Of a stretch of 64,000 nucleotides of DNA, positions 26,662-34,584 are shown in pieces. This DNA is from Jiangella endophytica. GTDB lineage: Bacteria > Actinomycetota > Actinomycetes > Jiangellales > Jiangellaceae. A model generated the notes under the pieces. That model did not search any database. It saw only the letters and a program-made list of their open reading frames with translations, and had not been told where the DNA came from. Location: positions 124,001 to 188,000 of the forward strand of contig NZ_QVAI01000006.1 in the NCBI RefSeq assembly GCF_003427025.1, in the 5' to 3' direction. Every line of letters begins with the position of its first letter. Within the stretch, counting starts at the first letter, position 1. Both the position numbers and the translations under genes were made by a program.

Positions 26662-27938
26662 GGCCGCAGCGCCGCCTCGACCTCGGAGACGAACCGCCCG
26701 GCGGCGTCCTGCGGCGTCGTGCGGTCGAACAGCACCTCGCTGTTCAGCCGGGTGACGATGCCGGCCGTCTCGGTGGAGCCCACCGGCGCCGGAGGCACGG
26801 GCGCGCCCGCGGCCTCCTCCAGCCGGTTGAGGTACTCGGCCTCGGCCTGCTGCACCGGGGTCAGCTGGTCCATGATCGCTTCACGGACGTCGGTGTTGAC
26901 GGGCAGGCCGCGATCGGTGAGGAACGACTCCGCGGCCGCGGGCTCGTTGAGCATGAAGTCGACCAGCCGGGCCGCCTCCTCGGTGTGCTCCGAGCGGGCC
27001 GAGATCGTGTAGTACATCGACGGCCCCAGCCACGAGCCCGGGTCGCCGCCCTCCACGCCCGGCGGGATGAGCAGCCGCAACTGCTCACCCGACGCGGTGC
27101 TGAGCGCCTCGAGGACGTTCGACCAGATCAGTGACATGCCGCCGGCGTTGGTGCCGATCAGGGTCTGCTCCGGCGCACTCTGGCTGGCCAGTTCCTCGCT
27201 CAGGGTGGCAGGCGGGGTGCAGCCGGAGTCGCGCAGCTCGAGCGCGAACTGCCACCACTCGGCGAGGGTCTCGGCCGAGAGGTCCAGCTCGCCGTCCTCG
27301 CCGTAGAGCTGCTCGCCGTGCTGACGGGCCCACAGCGACAGCGTGTTGTGGTTGGTGAGGTCCTGAGCGCCGTAACCGTCGTCGCCCAGCGCGGTGCCGA
27401 TCTGGGTGCACAGCTGGGCGAAATCGTCCCACGTCCAGGTGGTGTCGTCGGGGATCTCCAGACCGGCCTGGGCGAACACCGCCGGGTTGGCCACCATGGC
27501 GTAGCCGTTGACGCCGGTCGGGATGGCGTAGAGCGAGCCGTCGATGGTGCCGTGGGCGAGGACGTCCTCGGAGATCTCGTCGGTGCGGATGATGTCGCCG
27601 ACCTCGGCCAGGTCGAGCAGCGCACCCCGTCCGGCGTACTCGCTGTGGTAGGCGCCGCCCATGGTCATGATGTCCGGCGCGTCGCCTGCGGCCACGCTCG
27701 TGGCCAGCTTGTCGAAGTAGGCGCCGAAGTCGGCGTAGTCGACCTCGACCCGGATGTCGGGGTTCTCGGCCTCGAACGCGTCGATCATCTCCTGCGTCGT
27801 CTGCGCGCGGTCGTCGCTGCCCCAGAACGCGTAGCGCAGCTCGACCACACCGCCGTCGCCGGTGGTGTCGTCACCACCGCAGGCCGCGAGCAGCATCGCG
27901 GCGGGCACGACGAGGGCGAGGGAACGGAGGGGTCGCAT
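26658..27938 (-). CDS. ABC transporter solute-binding lipoprotein (family 1), copy 2
   Basis: A 426-residue sugar-binding lipoprotein with lipobox LLAAC and the same core motifs as its neighbours (VELRYAFWGSDDR, DDTTWTWDDF, WARQHGEQLYG, SAPEQTLIGTNAGGMS, DRGLPVNTD, LNSEVLFDR). It follows the permease pair by 20 bases and so is the most likely cognate receptor. ATG at 27938 starts a normal signal peptide (MRPLRSLALVVPAAML). Confidence 0.9.
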   Translation of the reverse strand: MRPLRSLALVVPAAMLLAACGGDDTTGDGGVVELRYAFWGSDDRAQTTQEMIDAFEAENPDIRVEVDYADFGAYFDKLATSVAAGDAPDIMTMGGAYHSEYAGRGALLDLAEVGDIIRTDEISEDVLAHGTIDGSLYAIPTGVNGYAMVANPAVFAQAGLEIPDDTTWTWDDFAQLCTQIGTALGDDGYGAQDLTNHNTLSLWARQHGEQLYGEDGELDLSAETLAEWWQFALELRDSGCTPPATLSEELASQSAPEQTLIGTNAGGMSLIWSNVLEALSTASGEQLRLLIPPGVEGGDPGSWLGPSMYYTISARSEHTEEAARLVDFMLNEPAAAESFLTDRGLPVNTDVREAIMDQLTPVQQAEAEYLNRLEEAAGAPVPPAPVGSTETAGIVTRLNSEVLFDRTTPQDAAGRFVSEVEAALRP

Positions 27939-27958
27939 CGATGGGGGTCCTCTCGGGG

Positions 27959-28852
27959 TTACTTGATGCCGGTCGTGGCGATGCCGCGCATGAGATAGCG
28001 CTGCCCGGCCAGGAAGAAGCCGAAGATCGGTCCCAGAGCCACCAGGGACATGGCGAACAGCGGGCCCCAGGCGGACTCGCCCTGCGAGTCGACGAAGGTG
28101 CGCAGCGCCACCGGCACCGTGTACAGATCGGGGTCGGTCACGAAGATCAGCTGGCTGTAGAAGTCGTTCCACACCGAGATGAAGGTGAAGATGGCCGTCG
28201 TCGCGAGGGCCGGCAGGCACAGCGGCATGATGATGCGCCAGAAGATCCGGAAGTGGCCGCAGCCGTCGATGCGCGCCGCGTCGTCCAGCTCGCGTGGCAG
28301 TCCGCGGATGAACTGCACCATGAGGAAGATGAAGAAGGCGTCGGTGGCCAGGAACTTCGGAACGATCAGCGGGTAGTAGGTGTTGATCCAGTCCAGCTCG
28401 GAGAACAGGATGTACTGCGGGACGATCACCACGTGGATCGGCAGCATGATGGTGCCGAGCATGGCGGCGAAGAACAGCCGCCGGCCGCGGAACTGCAGCC
28501 GGGCGAAGGCGTAGGCCGCGAGCGCGCAGCTGAGCAGGTTCCCCACCACGGAGAAGAAGACGATGATCGCCGAGTTGAACAGGTAGTGGTGGAACGGGCG
28601 CGCCAGGGCGGTCCAGCCCTCGGTGTAGTTGCTGAAGTCGAACTGGCTCGGGATGAGCGACGCGTCGCGGAAGATCAGATCCGACGGCTTGAACGAGCTC
28701 GACACCATCCACAGCAGCGGATAGAGCATCGCGAAGCCGAACACGATGAGAACGACGTGCTTGAGCAGCCGCCGCTTCCGGCCGTCGCGCCGGCGCCGCG
28801 CGGCCAGTGCCGCGGGATCGGGCGCGGCGATCGATTCGAGGTCAGTCGCCAT
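27959..28852 (-). CDS. Carbohydrate ABC transporter permease, MalG type
   Basis: A 297-residue inner-membrane permease with six predicted transmembrane segments. The EAA loop that contacts the ATPase is visible as ELDDAARIDGCGHFRIFWRIIMPL. No ATPase gene is found in this locus, so a shared MsmK/MalK-type ATPase from elsewhere is expected. Its start overlaps the end of the other permease gene by 11 bases. Confidence 0.93.
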   Translation of the reverse strand: MATDLESIAAPDPAALAARRRRDGRKRRLLKHVVLIVFGFAMLYPLLWMVSSSFKPSDLIFRDASLIPSQFDFSNYTEGWTALARPFHHYLFNSAIIVFFSVVGNLLSCALAAYAFARLQFRGRRLFFAAMLGTIMLPIHVVIVPQYILFSELDWINTYYPLIVPKFLATDAFFIFLMVQFIRGLPRELDDAARIDGCGHFRIFWRIIMPLCLPALATTAIFTFISVWNDFYSQLIFVTDPDLYTVPVALRTFVDSQGESAWGPLFAMSLVALGPIFGFFLAGQRYLMRGIATTGIK

Positions 28853-29819
28853 AGTGCACCCACCGCTTCGCCGCGAGGAAGTTGACCGCCGTGAACCCGG
28901 CGATGATGATCAGCAGGACCCAGGCCAGCGCCGACGCGTAGCCCATCTCGAACGAGCCGAAGCCGCGCTGGTAGGTGTAGAGCGTGTAGAAGAGCGTGGA
29001 GTCGGCCGGGCCGCCGGTGCCGCCGCTGACGATGAACGCCTGCGTGAACGTCTGGAACGACCCGATGATCTGCAGCACGAGGTTGAAGAAGATGATCGGC
29101 GTGAGCAGCGGCACGGTGATGCGCCAGAACTTGGTGAACCCGCCGGCGCCGTCGACCTCGGCCGCCTCGTAGTACATGGCCGGGATCTGCCGCAGGCCGG
29201 CCAGGAAGATCACCATCGGCGCGCCGAAGGTCCACACGTTGAGCACGATCAGGGTGGACAACGCGTGGTCGGGGTGCGACACCCACCCCTGGCCCTCGAT
29301 GCCGACCAGGCCGAGCAACTGGTTGATGAGCCCTTCGGTCCCGAAGATCTGCCGCCAGAGGATGGCGATCGCCACGCTGCCACCGAGCAGGGAGGGCAGG
29401 TAGTAGACCGACCGGTACACGGAGAGCCCGCGCACCCCGCGGTCGAGGAAGAACGCCAGGGCGAGGGCCAGCGCCAGCTGCAGGGGCACCGACACGAGCA
29501 CGTAGGTGAACGTCACCCGCAGCGCCGTGTGCAGCCGTTCGTCCTCGAGCATGCGGCGGTAGTTCTCGAGCCCGAGCCACTCGGGTGGCTGGAGCAGGCT
29601 GTACTCGGTGAACGACAGGTACAGCGACGCCAGGATCGGGCCGATGGTGACCACCACCATGCCGATGAACCAGGGCGCGAGGAACAGATAGGCCACCCGG
29701 CCCTCGCGTTTGGCGAGCGGGCTGCGCCGGCCGCGGCCCGGTTCGGGCGGCTGCTCCGGCGCCTCGGGCGGTGGTTCACCCGGTGCCTGGTCGCGCGAGG
29801 ACGTCGGAACGGTGGTCAT
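28842..29819 (-). CDS. Carbohydrate ABC transporter permease, MalF type
   Basis: A 325-residue permease with a Pro/Glu-rich cytosolic N-terminus of about 45 residues, then six transmembrane segments. The EAA loop is YYEAAEVDGAGGFTKFWRITVPLL. It is the first gene of the eight-gene operon. ATG at 29819 has an excellent AGGAGGAGG site; the frame upstream of it enters the promoter. Confidence 0.93.
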   Translation of the reverse strand: MTTVPTSSRDQAPGEPPPEAPEQPPEPGRGRRSPLAKREGRVAYLFLAPWFIGMVVVTIGPILASLYLSFTEYSLLQPPEWLGLENYRRMLEDERLHTALRVTFTYVLVSVPLQLALALALAFFLDRGVRGLSVYRSVYYLPSLLGGSVAIAILWRQIFGTEGLINQLLGLVGIEGQGWVSHPDHALSTLIVLNVWTFGAPMVIFLAGLRQIPAMYYEAAEVDGAGGFTKFWRITVPLLTPIIFFNLVLQIIGSFQTFTQAFIVSGGTGGPADSTLFYTLYTYQRGFGSFEMGYASALAWVLLIIIAGFTAVNFLAAKRWVHYGD

Positions 29820-29885
29820 CGGTGACCTCCTCCTGATCTCTCGTCGACGGCCACCTGACTGGCGGGGGAAAGCGTTGTCCGTCGA

Positions 29886-29921
29886 GATACCGATTTCTAG
29901 CAAGCGTAGGGTAGCTGTCAA
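29886..29921 (-). promoter_or_regulatory. Promoter of the sugar-uptake operon with overlapping LacI-type operator
   Basis: On the minus strand a consensus -35 TTGACA (29916-29921) and -10 TAGAAA (29894-29899) stand 16 bases apart, 75 bases before the permease start. The palindrome-like GATACCGATTTC (29886-29897) overlaps the -10 box, so a bound LacI-type repressor would block transcription. It resembles three other sites in the locus. Confidence 0.6.
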
Positions 29922-29985
29922 TCGGCGGCAAGAGCCGGAGCCAAGTGCCAGCAGAAGCGCAGGTAGAGACGGTACGCTAGCCTGA

Positions 29986-29997
29986 GATACCGGTTAC
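29986..29997 (+). promoter_or_regulatory. LacI-type operator upstream of the oxidoreductase-lacI operon
   Basis: GATACCGGTTAC (29986-29997) has the ACCGGT core of a LacI-family operator. A -10-like TAGCCT (29978-29983) lies just upstream, in the shared string GCTAGCCTG that also precedes the operator at 34537. The site is 33 bases before the oxidoreductase start. Confidence 0.55.
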
Positions 29998-30030
29998 TCG
30001 CTTTTGCCCGCTGAGAGGGAGAGCTCGACG

Positions 30031-31182
30031 ATGCGTCGTTCGATGCCCGCACGTGTGGTGCTCGCCGGCGCCCACGGCTACGGAGCCACCTACCTGCGTC
30101 GCCTGGTCCAGTTGAAGGCCGACGGCGTGGCGCGGCTGGCCGGCGTCTGCGACCCGCGACCTCCGTCACCGGACCACGACGGCCTCCCGCCCGGCACCCC
30201 CTGGACGGACGATCTGGCCGACCTGCTCGGCCGTGTCGACGCCGACGTCGTCGTGGTGGCCGCGCCGATCCACCGGCACCACGACCTCGCCGAGACGGCG
30301 CTGCGGGCCGGCGCCGACGTCATGCTCGAGAAGCCGCCCACCCCGACACTCGCCGGCTTCGACGCGCTGAGCGACCTCAGCGCCCGGCTGGGCCGGGTCT
30401 GCCAGGTCGGTTTCCAGAGCTTCGGCACCGACGCCGTCGAGCATGTCCGGAGCCTGGTCGCCGACGGCGCCATCGGCGACGTCCGCGGGGTGGGCGCCGC
30501 CGGGGCCTGGGTACGCACCAGGGCTTACTGGAGCCGGTCCGCGTGGGCCGGGCGCCGCGAGCTCGACGGCCGGCCCGTGGTCGACGGCGTGGTCACCAAC
30601 CCGCTGGCACACGCCCTGGCCACCGCGCTGCGCATCGAGGGCAGTGACCGGCGCGGCGAGCTGACCTCCGTGCACACCGAGCTGTTCCGGGCGAACGACA
30701 TCGAGGCCGACGACACCTCGTGCATCCGCGTCACCACCGCCGGCGGCGGCACCGTCGTCGCCGCGCTCACGCTCTGCGCCCAGGAACAGCGCGAGCCCTA
30801 CGTCGTCGTCACGGGCAGCCGCGGCCGCGTCGTCCTCTGGTACAAGACCGGACGGGTCGACGTCACCGGGCCGGCCGGCACCGACACCCGGACGTTCCCG
30901 TTCACGGACCTCCTCGAGAACCTGCTGCGGCACCGCGCCGACCCGGCCGTGCGGCTGATCTCGCCGCTGGCCCGGTCCGGGGCGTTCACCGAGGTGCTCG
31001 AGGCGGTGCGCACCGCGCCGCCGCCGACGCGCATCACCGCACCGCACCGCGTCGTGCTCGGCGCCGGGCTCGACGAGCGGCCGGTGGTGGCCGGTGTCGA
31101 CGACGCCGTCGACGACGCCGCCACCACCCTGAGGACGTTCCGCGAGCTGGACCTCCCGTGGGCCGGGACGGTGGCGGCGTGA
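30031..31182 (+). CDS. Gfo/Idh/MocA-family oxidoreductase
   Basis: A 383-residue NAD(P)-dependent oxidoreductase with an N-terminal Rossmann motif (VVLAGAHGYGATYL) and a LEKPPTPT motif. In the middle the sequence has NPLAHALATALRIEG in place of the usual H-x-x-D pair, so the catalytic His is less clear than in the 21783 protein. ATG at 30031 follows GAGAGGGAGAGC. It is the first gene of a plus-strand operon with lacI and a PmoA-like gene. Confidence 0.82.
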   Translation: MRRSMPARVVLAGAHGYGATYLRRLVQLKADGVARLAGVCDPRPPSPDHDGLPPGTPWTDDLADLLGRVDADVVVVAAPIHRHHDLAETALRAGADVMLEKPPTPTLAGFDALSDLSARLGRVCQVGFQSFGTDAVEHVRSLVADGAIGDVRGVGAAGAWVRTRAYWSRSAWAGRRELDGRPVVDGVVTNPLAHALATALRIEGSDRRGELTSVHTELFRANDIEADDTSCIRVTTAGGGTVVAALTLCAQEQREPYVVVTGSRGRVVLWYKTGRVDVTGPAGTDTRTFPFTDLLENLLRHRADPAVRLISPLARSGAFTEVLEAVRTAPPPTRITAPHRVVLGAGLDERPVVAGVDDAVDDAATTLRTFRELDLPWAGTVAA

Positions 31183-31235
31183 GCGATACGATCAGTGCCT
31201 CGTCCCGCTCGGCGGGGGACGACGGGGAGGGGAAC

Positions 31236-32246
31236 ATGACGGCCGAGACCCACGACGAGACCCGACCGGCCACCATCAGCCGGGTGGCCGAGCTGGCCGG
31301 GGTCTCCAGGGCCACGGTGTCACGCGTCATGAACGGCAGCTCGACCGTCGCCCCGCAGCTGGCCGAACGAGTCCGGGCGGCGGCGGCCACGCTCAACTAC
31401 CAGCCCAGCGTCCTGGCCCGCAGCCTGGCGGTGGGCCGGACGTCCACCATCGCGCTGGTGGTGCCCGATCTCGGCAACCCGATGTTCCAGGACGTCCTGC
31501 GCAGCCTCAGTCACGCCGCCGCCACCCGCGGGCACCGGCTGCTGGTCGCCGACTCCGAGGAGAACGTCGCCGAGGAAGGCCTGATCGCGCTCGAGGCACG
31601 CCGGCGCTGCGACGGCCTGGTGCTCTGCGCCCCGCGCATGCCCGACGACGAGCTGGCCGCCCTCGCACCGCAACTGGCACCGTTCGTGCTGGTCAACCGC
31701 GACTCCTCCGGCCTCTCGGTGCCGTCGGTCAACGTCGACTACGCCGCCGGCATGCGCGACCTCGTGTCGCACCTCATGGGGCTCGGCCACCGCCGGTTCG
31801 CCTACCTCGCCGGTCCGCCCACCAGTTCGTCCAACCGGCTCCGCCTGAGCACGCTGCGCGGGTTCGCCGCGGCCGGCCGGCTCGAGCTGGCCGAGCTCGA
31901 GTGCGGCGCCACGTTCAGCGACGGACACGCCGTCGCGGGGCGGCTCATCGACGGCCTCTGCACGGCGGTCATCGCCTACAACGACCTCGTCGCCTTCGGC
32001 GCCCTGTCCGGACTGCACGAGCTCGGCGTCTCGGTGCCGCAGCAGATCTCCATCGCCGGCTTCGACGACATCCCGTTCGCCCGCTACACCACGCCGCCGC
32101 TGACCACGGCGTCGGTGCCACCGAGCGAGATCGGGCAGGAGGCCTGGCAGCGCCTGTGGGCGCTGCTCGGCGGCCAGCCGCCTGAGGCGGACATCCAGTT
32201 CCGGCCGCGCCTGGTGGTCCGCGGCAGCACGGGTGCCGCCGCATGA
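31236..32246 (+). CDS. LacI-family transcriptional regulator
   Basis: A 336-residue repressor. The N-terminal HTH is ISRVAELAGVSRATVSRVMNG, followed by the hinge helix LNYQPSVLARSLAVGRT. The periplasmic-binding-like sensor domain covers the rest (IALVVPDLGNPMFQ, VIAYNDLVAFG, IAGFDDIPFARYTTPPLTT). ATG at 31236 follows GGGGAGGGG. An in-frame GTG at 31179, overlapping the preceding stop as GTGA, would add 19 residues. The gene sits among four LacI-type palindromes and almost certainly controls the surrounding sugar genes. Confidence 0.93.
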   Translation: MTAETHDETRPATISRVAELAGVSRATVSRVMNGSSTVAPQLAERVRAAAATLNYQPSVLARSLAVGRTSTIALVVPDLGNPMFQDVLRSLSHAAATRGHRLLVADSEENVAEEGLIALEARRRCDGLVLCAPRMPDDELAALAPQLAPFVLVNRDSSGLSVPSVNVDYAAGMRDLVSHLMGLGHRRFAYLAGPPTSSSNRLRLSTLRGFAAAGRLELAELECGATFSDGHAVAGRLIDGLCTAVIAYNDLVAFGALSGLHELGVSVPQQISIAGFDDIPFARYTTPPLTTASVPPSEIGQEAWQRLWALLGGQPPEADIQFRPRLVVRGSTGAAA

Positions 32247-33076
32247 GGCGCCCCGGCGCCGCCGACACGATCACCCAGACGCTCGAGGTCGGCGGCATCG
32301 CGGTGGCCGAGTACGTCATCGACCCGTCGATCGAGCGCACGCTGTCGCCGCGGCCCTACCTGCATCCGGTGCGCACCCTCGGCGGTGTCGTCGTCACCGA
32401 CCTGGTGCCCGACGACCACCGCCATCATCTGGGGCTCTCGCTGGCCGTCGCCGACCTCGACGGCACCACGTTCTGGGGCGGGCGGACGTTCGTCGCCGGC
32501 CGAGGACCGACGCCGCTGGACAATCACGGCACCCAGCGCCACGACGGCTTCTCGTCAGAGTCCCCGTCGGGCATCACCGACGACCTGACGTGGCTCACGC
32601 GCGCGGGCGAGCCGCTGGTCCGGGAGACCCGGAGCGTGCGGGCCACGGACGGCGCACGGCCCGGCGCGTGGTCGCTCACGTGGACCAGCGCCCTGACCAA
32701 CGTCGCGGGCCGCGACCTCCGCGTCGCCAGCCCGGCGGTGAACGGCCGGCCCGGCGCCGGGTACGGCGGCATCTTCTGGCGGGTGGCCACCGAAGCGGGC
32801 ACCCACACCGTCAAGGTCGCCGAGGGCAGTGGTGAGCAGGTCGCCCACGGATCGACGTCGCCGTGGCTGCTCCTCAGCGGCCGCTCCGCCGCGGACCGGC
32901 CCTGGTCGCTGTGGTTCAGCCAGGAGGGAACCCCCGAACCGTGGTTCGTCCGGATGTCCGGCTACGTCGGCGCAGGACCGGCGCTGGCCTGGTCGCAGCC
33001 GCTCGTGCTGGCCGCGGGGGCGGTGCTGGAGCGTCAGCTCACCGTCGTGGTCGCCGACGGTGAGCTGACGCCCTGA
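32243..33076 (+). CDS. PmoA-like family protein
   Basis: A 277-residue protein of the PmoA-like family (Pfam methane-oxygenase-PmoA name, although members are not methane monooxygenases). The typical YLHPVRTLGG and the histidine-rich DDHRHHLGLSLAV segment are present, as are WGGRTF and GGIFWR. Members commonly sit in sugar-degradation loci beside Gfo/Idh oxidoreductases; their reaction is not established. It overlaps lacI by four bases (ATGA). Confidence 0.8.
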   Translation: MRRPGAADTITQTLEVGGIAVAEYVIDPSIERTLSPRPYLHPVRTLGGVVVTDLVPDDHRHHLGLSLAVADLDGTTFWGGRTFVAGRGPTPLDNHGTQRHDGFSSESPSGITDDLTWLTRAGEPLVRETRSVRATDGARPGAWSLTWTSALTNVAGRDLRVASPAVNGRPGAGYGGIFWRVATEAGTHTVKVAEGSGEQVAHGSTSPWLLLSGRSAADRPWSLWFSQEGTPEPWFVRMSGYVGAGPALAWSQPLVLAAGAVLERQLTVVVADGELTP

Positions 33077-33081
33077 CGTCC

Positions 33082-34404
33082 TCACTGGATGGCGGTCGTC
33101 ACCTGGTCGACGGCCGACGCGGCGGCGTCCGCGATGGACATCCGGTCGAACAGCACCTCGTCGTTGATCCGCTGGACGATCGAGCGCGTCTCCGTCGACC
33201 CGGTCGGGCCGATGATCAGCTCCTCGCTCACGTGGTCGCGGATCGCGGCGATGAACGCCGCCTGCGCCGCCGTGTTCTCGTCCAGCTGCGGGGTGATCGC
33301 CTCCAGCACCTCGGCGTTCGCCGGCAGCCCGCGGTCGGCCAGGATGAACGACGCGGCCTCCTCGCTGTTGACCAGGAAGTCGATCAGCAGGGCCGCCTCC
33401 TCCGGGTGCTCGCTGCCGGAGTAGATCGCGTACGACTGCGACGCCTGCAGCCACATGCCCGGCTCGGACCCGCTGGTCTCGCCGGGCGCCCGCAGCAGCT
33501 CCAGCGGCGCGCCCGACGCCGTGCGCAGGGCGGTCAGCTGGTTGCTCCACTCGAACTGCATGCCGGCGAGGCCCCGGCCCATCAGGGTCTGCTCGGGCGA
33601 CGGCTGGCCGCCGACCTCGGCGGTGACGGTGGCCGGCGGCGTCGCGCCGGACTCACTCATCGCCTTGGTCATGGTCCACCAGTCCTCCAGCGTTCCGGCC
33701 TCGACGGCCAGGCCGCCGTCCTCGGAGTAGAGGCCGTCGCCGGTGTGCTGGCGGGCATAGAGGTCGAGGGTGTCGGCGCTGGTCGGGTCCGCGGCGCCGT
33801 AGGTGCCCTCCGGCGAGGCGTCCGAGATCTGCTGCGCGATGGCGACGAAGTCGTCCCACGTCCAGGCCGAGTCGTCGGGCAGCGGCACGCCGGCGGCCTC
33901 GAACACGGCCGGGTTCACGATGACGGCGTAGGTGTTGACGCCGGTCGGGACGCTGTACTGGACGCCACTGAAGAAGCCGTTGCTCAACGCGGCCGCGTCG
34001 ATGCCGTCGGTGGGCAGCTGCTCGGCGACGGTGGACAGGTCGAGCAGCGCGCCGCGGTCGCCGTACTCGCGCGGGTAGGCGCCGCCCAGGGTGATGACGT
34101 CGGGCGCGTCGCGGGCCGCGACGCTGGTCGCCAGCCGGTCGAAGTAGCCCTCGAAGTCCAGCGGCTCGCCCTCGACGGTGATGTTCGGGTGCTCCGCCTC
34201 GAACGCGTCGATCGCCTGCTGGGTGATCCGGGCGCGGTCGTCGTTGCCCCACCACGAGAAGCGCAGGGCGACGTCGCCGCCGCCGTCGTCCGTGCCGGTG
34301 CTGTCGTCGCCGCCACCGCACGCCGCCAGCGTCAGCAGGGCCGCGGCCGACGCGGCGATCGCGGCGCGGCGCCGGGCCGGGCCACGTCCTGTTGGGTGCC
34401 TCAT
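33082..34404 (-). CDS. ABC transporter solute-binding lipoprotein (family 1), copy 3
   Basis: A 440-residue sugar-binding lipoprotein with an Arg-rich n-region, lipobox LTLAAC and the same core motifs as copies 1 and 2 (VALRFSWWGNDDR, DSAWTWDDF, SPEQTLMGRG, DRGLPANAE, INDEVLFDR). It has no permease of its own nearby and probably shares the pair at 27959-29819. ATG at 34404 is chosen; it is convergent with the PmoA-like gene, five bases apart. Confidence 0.88.
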   Translation of the reverse strand: MRHPTGRGPARRRAAIAASAAALLTLAACGGGDDSTGTDDGGGDVALRFSWWGNDDRARITQQAIDAFEAEHPNITVEGEPLDFEGYFDRLATSVAARDAPDVITLGGAYPREYGDRGALLDLSTVAEQLPTDGIDAAALSNGFFSGVQYSVPTGVNTYAVIVNPAVFEAAGVPLPDDSAWTWDDFVAIAQQISDASPEGTYGAADPTSADTLDLYARQHTGDGLYSEDGGLAVEAGTLEDWWTMTKAMSESGATPPATVTAEVGGQPSPEQTLMGRGLAGMQFEWSNQLTALRTASGAPLELLRAPGETSGSEPGMWLQASQSYAIYSGSEHPEEAALLIDFLVNSEEAASFILADRGLPANAEVLEAITPQLDENTAAQAAFIAAIRDHVSEELIIGPTGSTETRSIVQRINDEVLFDRMSIADAAASAVDQVTTAIQ

Positions 34405-34467
34405 GGTCGTCCTCTCTCCCGGACACACGGCTGTGAGTGCCCGGTTTCCCGGCCTGGAACCAGGGCC

Positions 34468-34483
34468 TTGAAACGGTTTACAA
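34468..34483 (-). promoter_or_regulatory. LacI-type operator upstream of binding-protein copy 3
   Basis: TTGAAACGGTTTACAA (34468-34483) is a near-perfect inverted repeat with TTG/CAA ends and AAAC/GTTT arms, the classic LacI/CcpA-like shape. It lies 64 bases before the start of the divergent binding-protein gene. Confidence 0.6.
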
Positions 34484-34500
34484 GGGCTGGTGCGTCATAG

Positions 34501-34548
34501 TTGCACGCGTTCGAGGCTCTTGGCTAGCCTGCTCGGGAACCGGTTTCT
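34501..34548 (+). promoter_or_regulatory. Promoter of the GH5 gene with LacI-type operator
   Basis: TTGCAC (34501-34506) and TAGCCT (34525-34530) stand 18 bases apart. The palindrome GAACCGGTTTCT (34537-34548) follows at the expected transcription start. The string GCTAGCCTG plus operator is nearly the same as upstream of the 30031 gene. Confidence 0.6.
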
Positions 34549-34584
34549 AACCCGTGACCCGCCCGCTCGGGCGCTGGAGGACGC

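Noticed and set aside
24727-27012. A 761-residue plus-strand frame
   Set aside because: Antisense to the glycosidase and binding-protein genes with Arg/Val/Gly-rich shadow composition.
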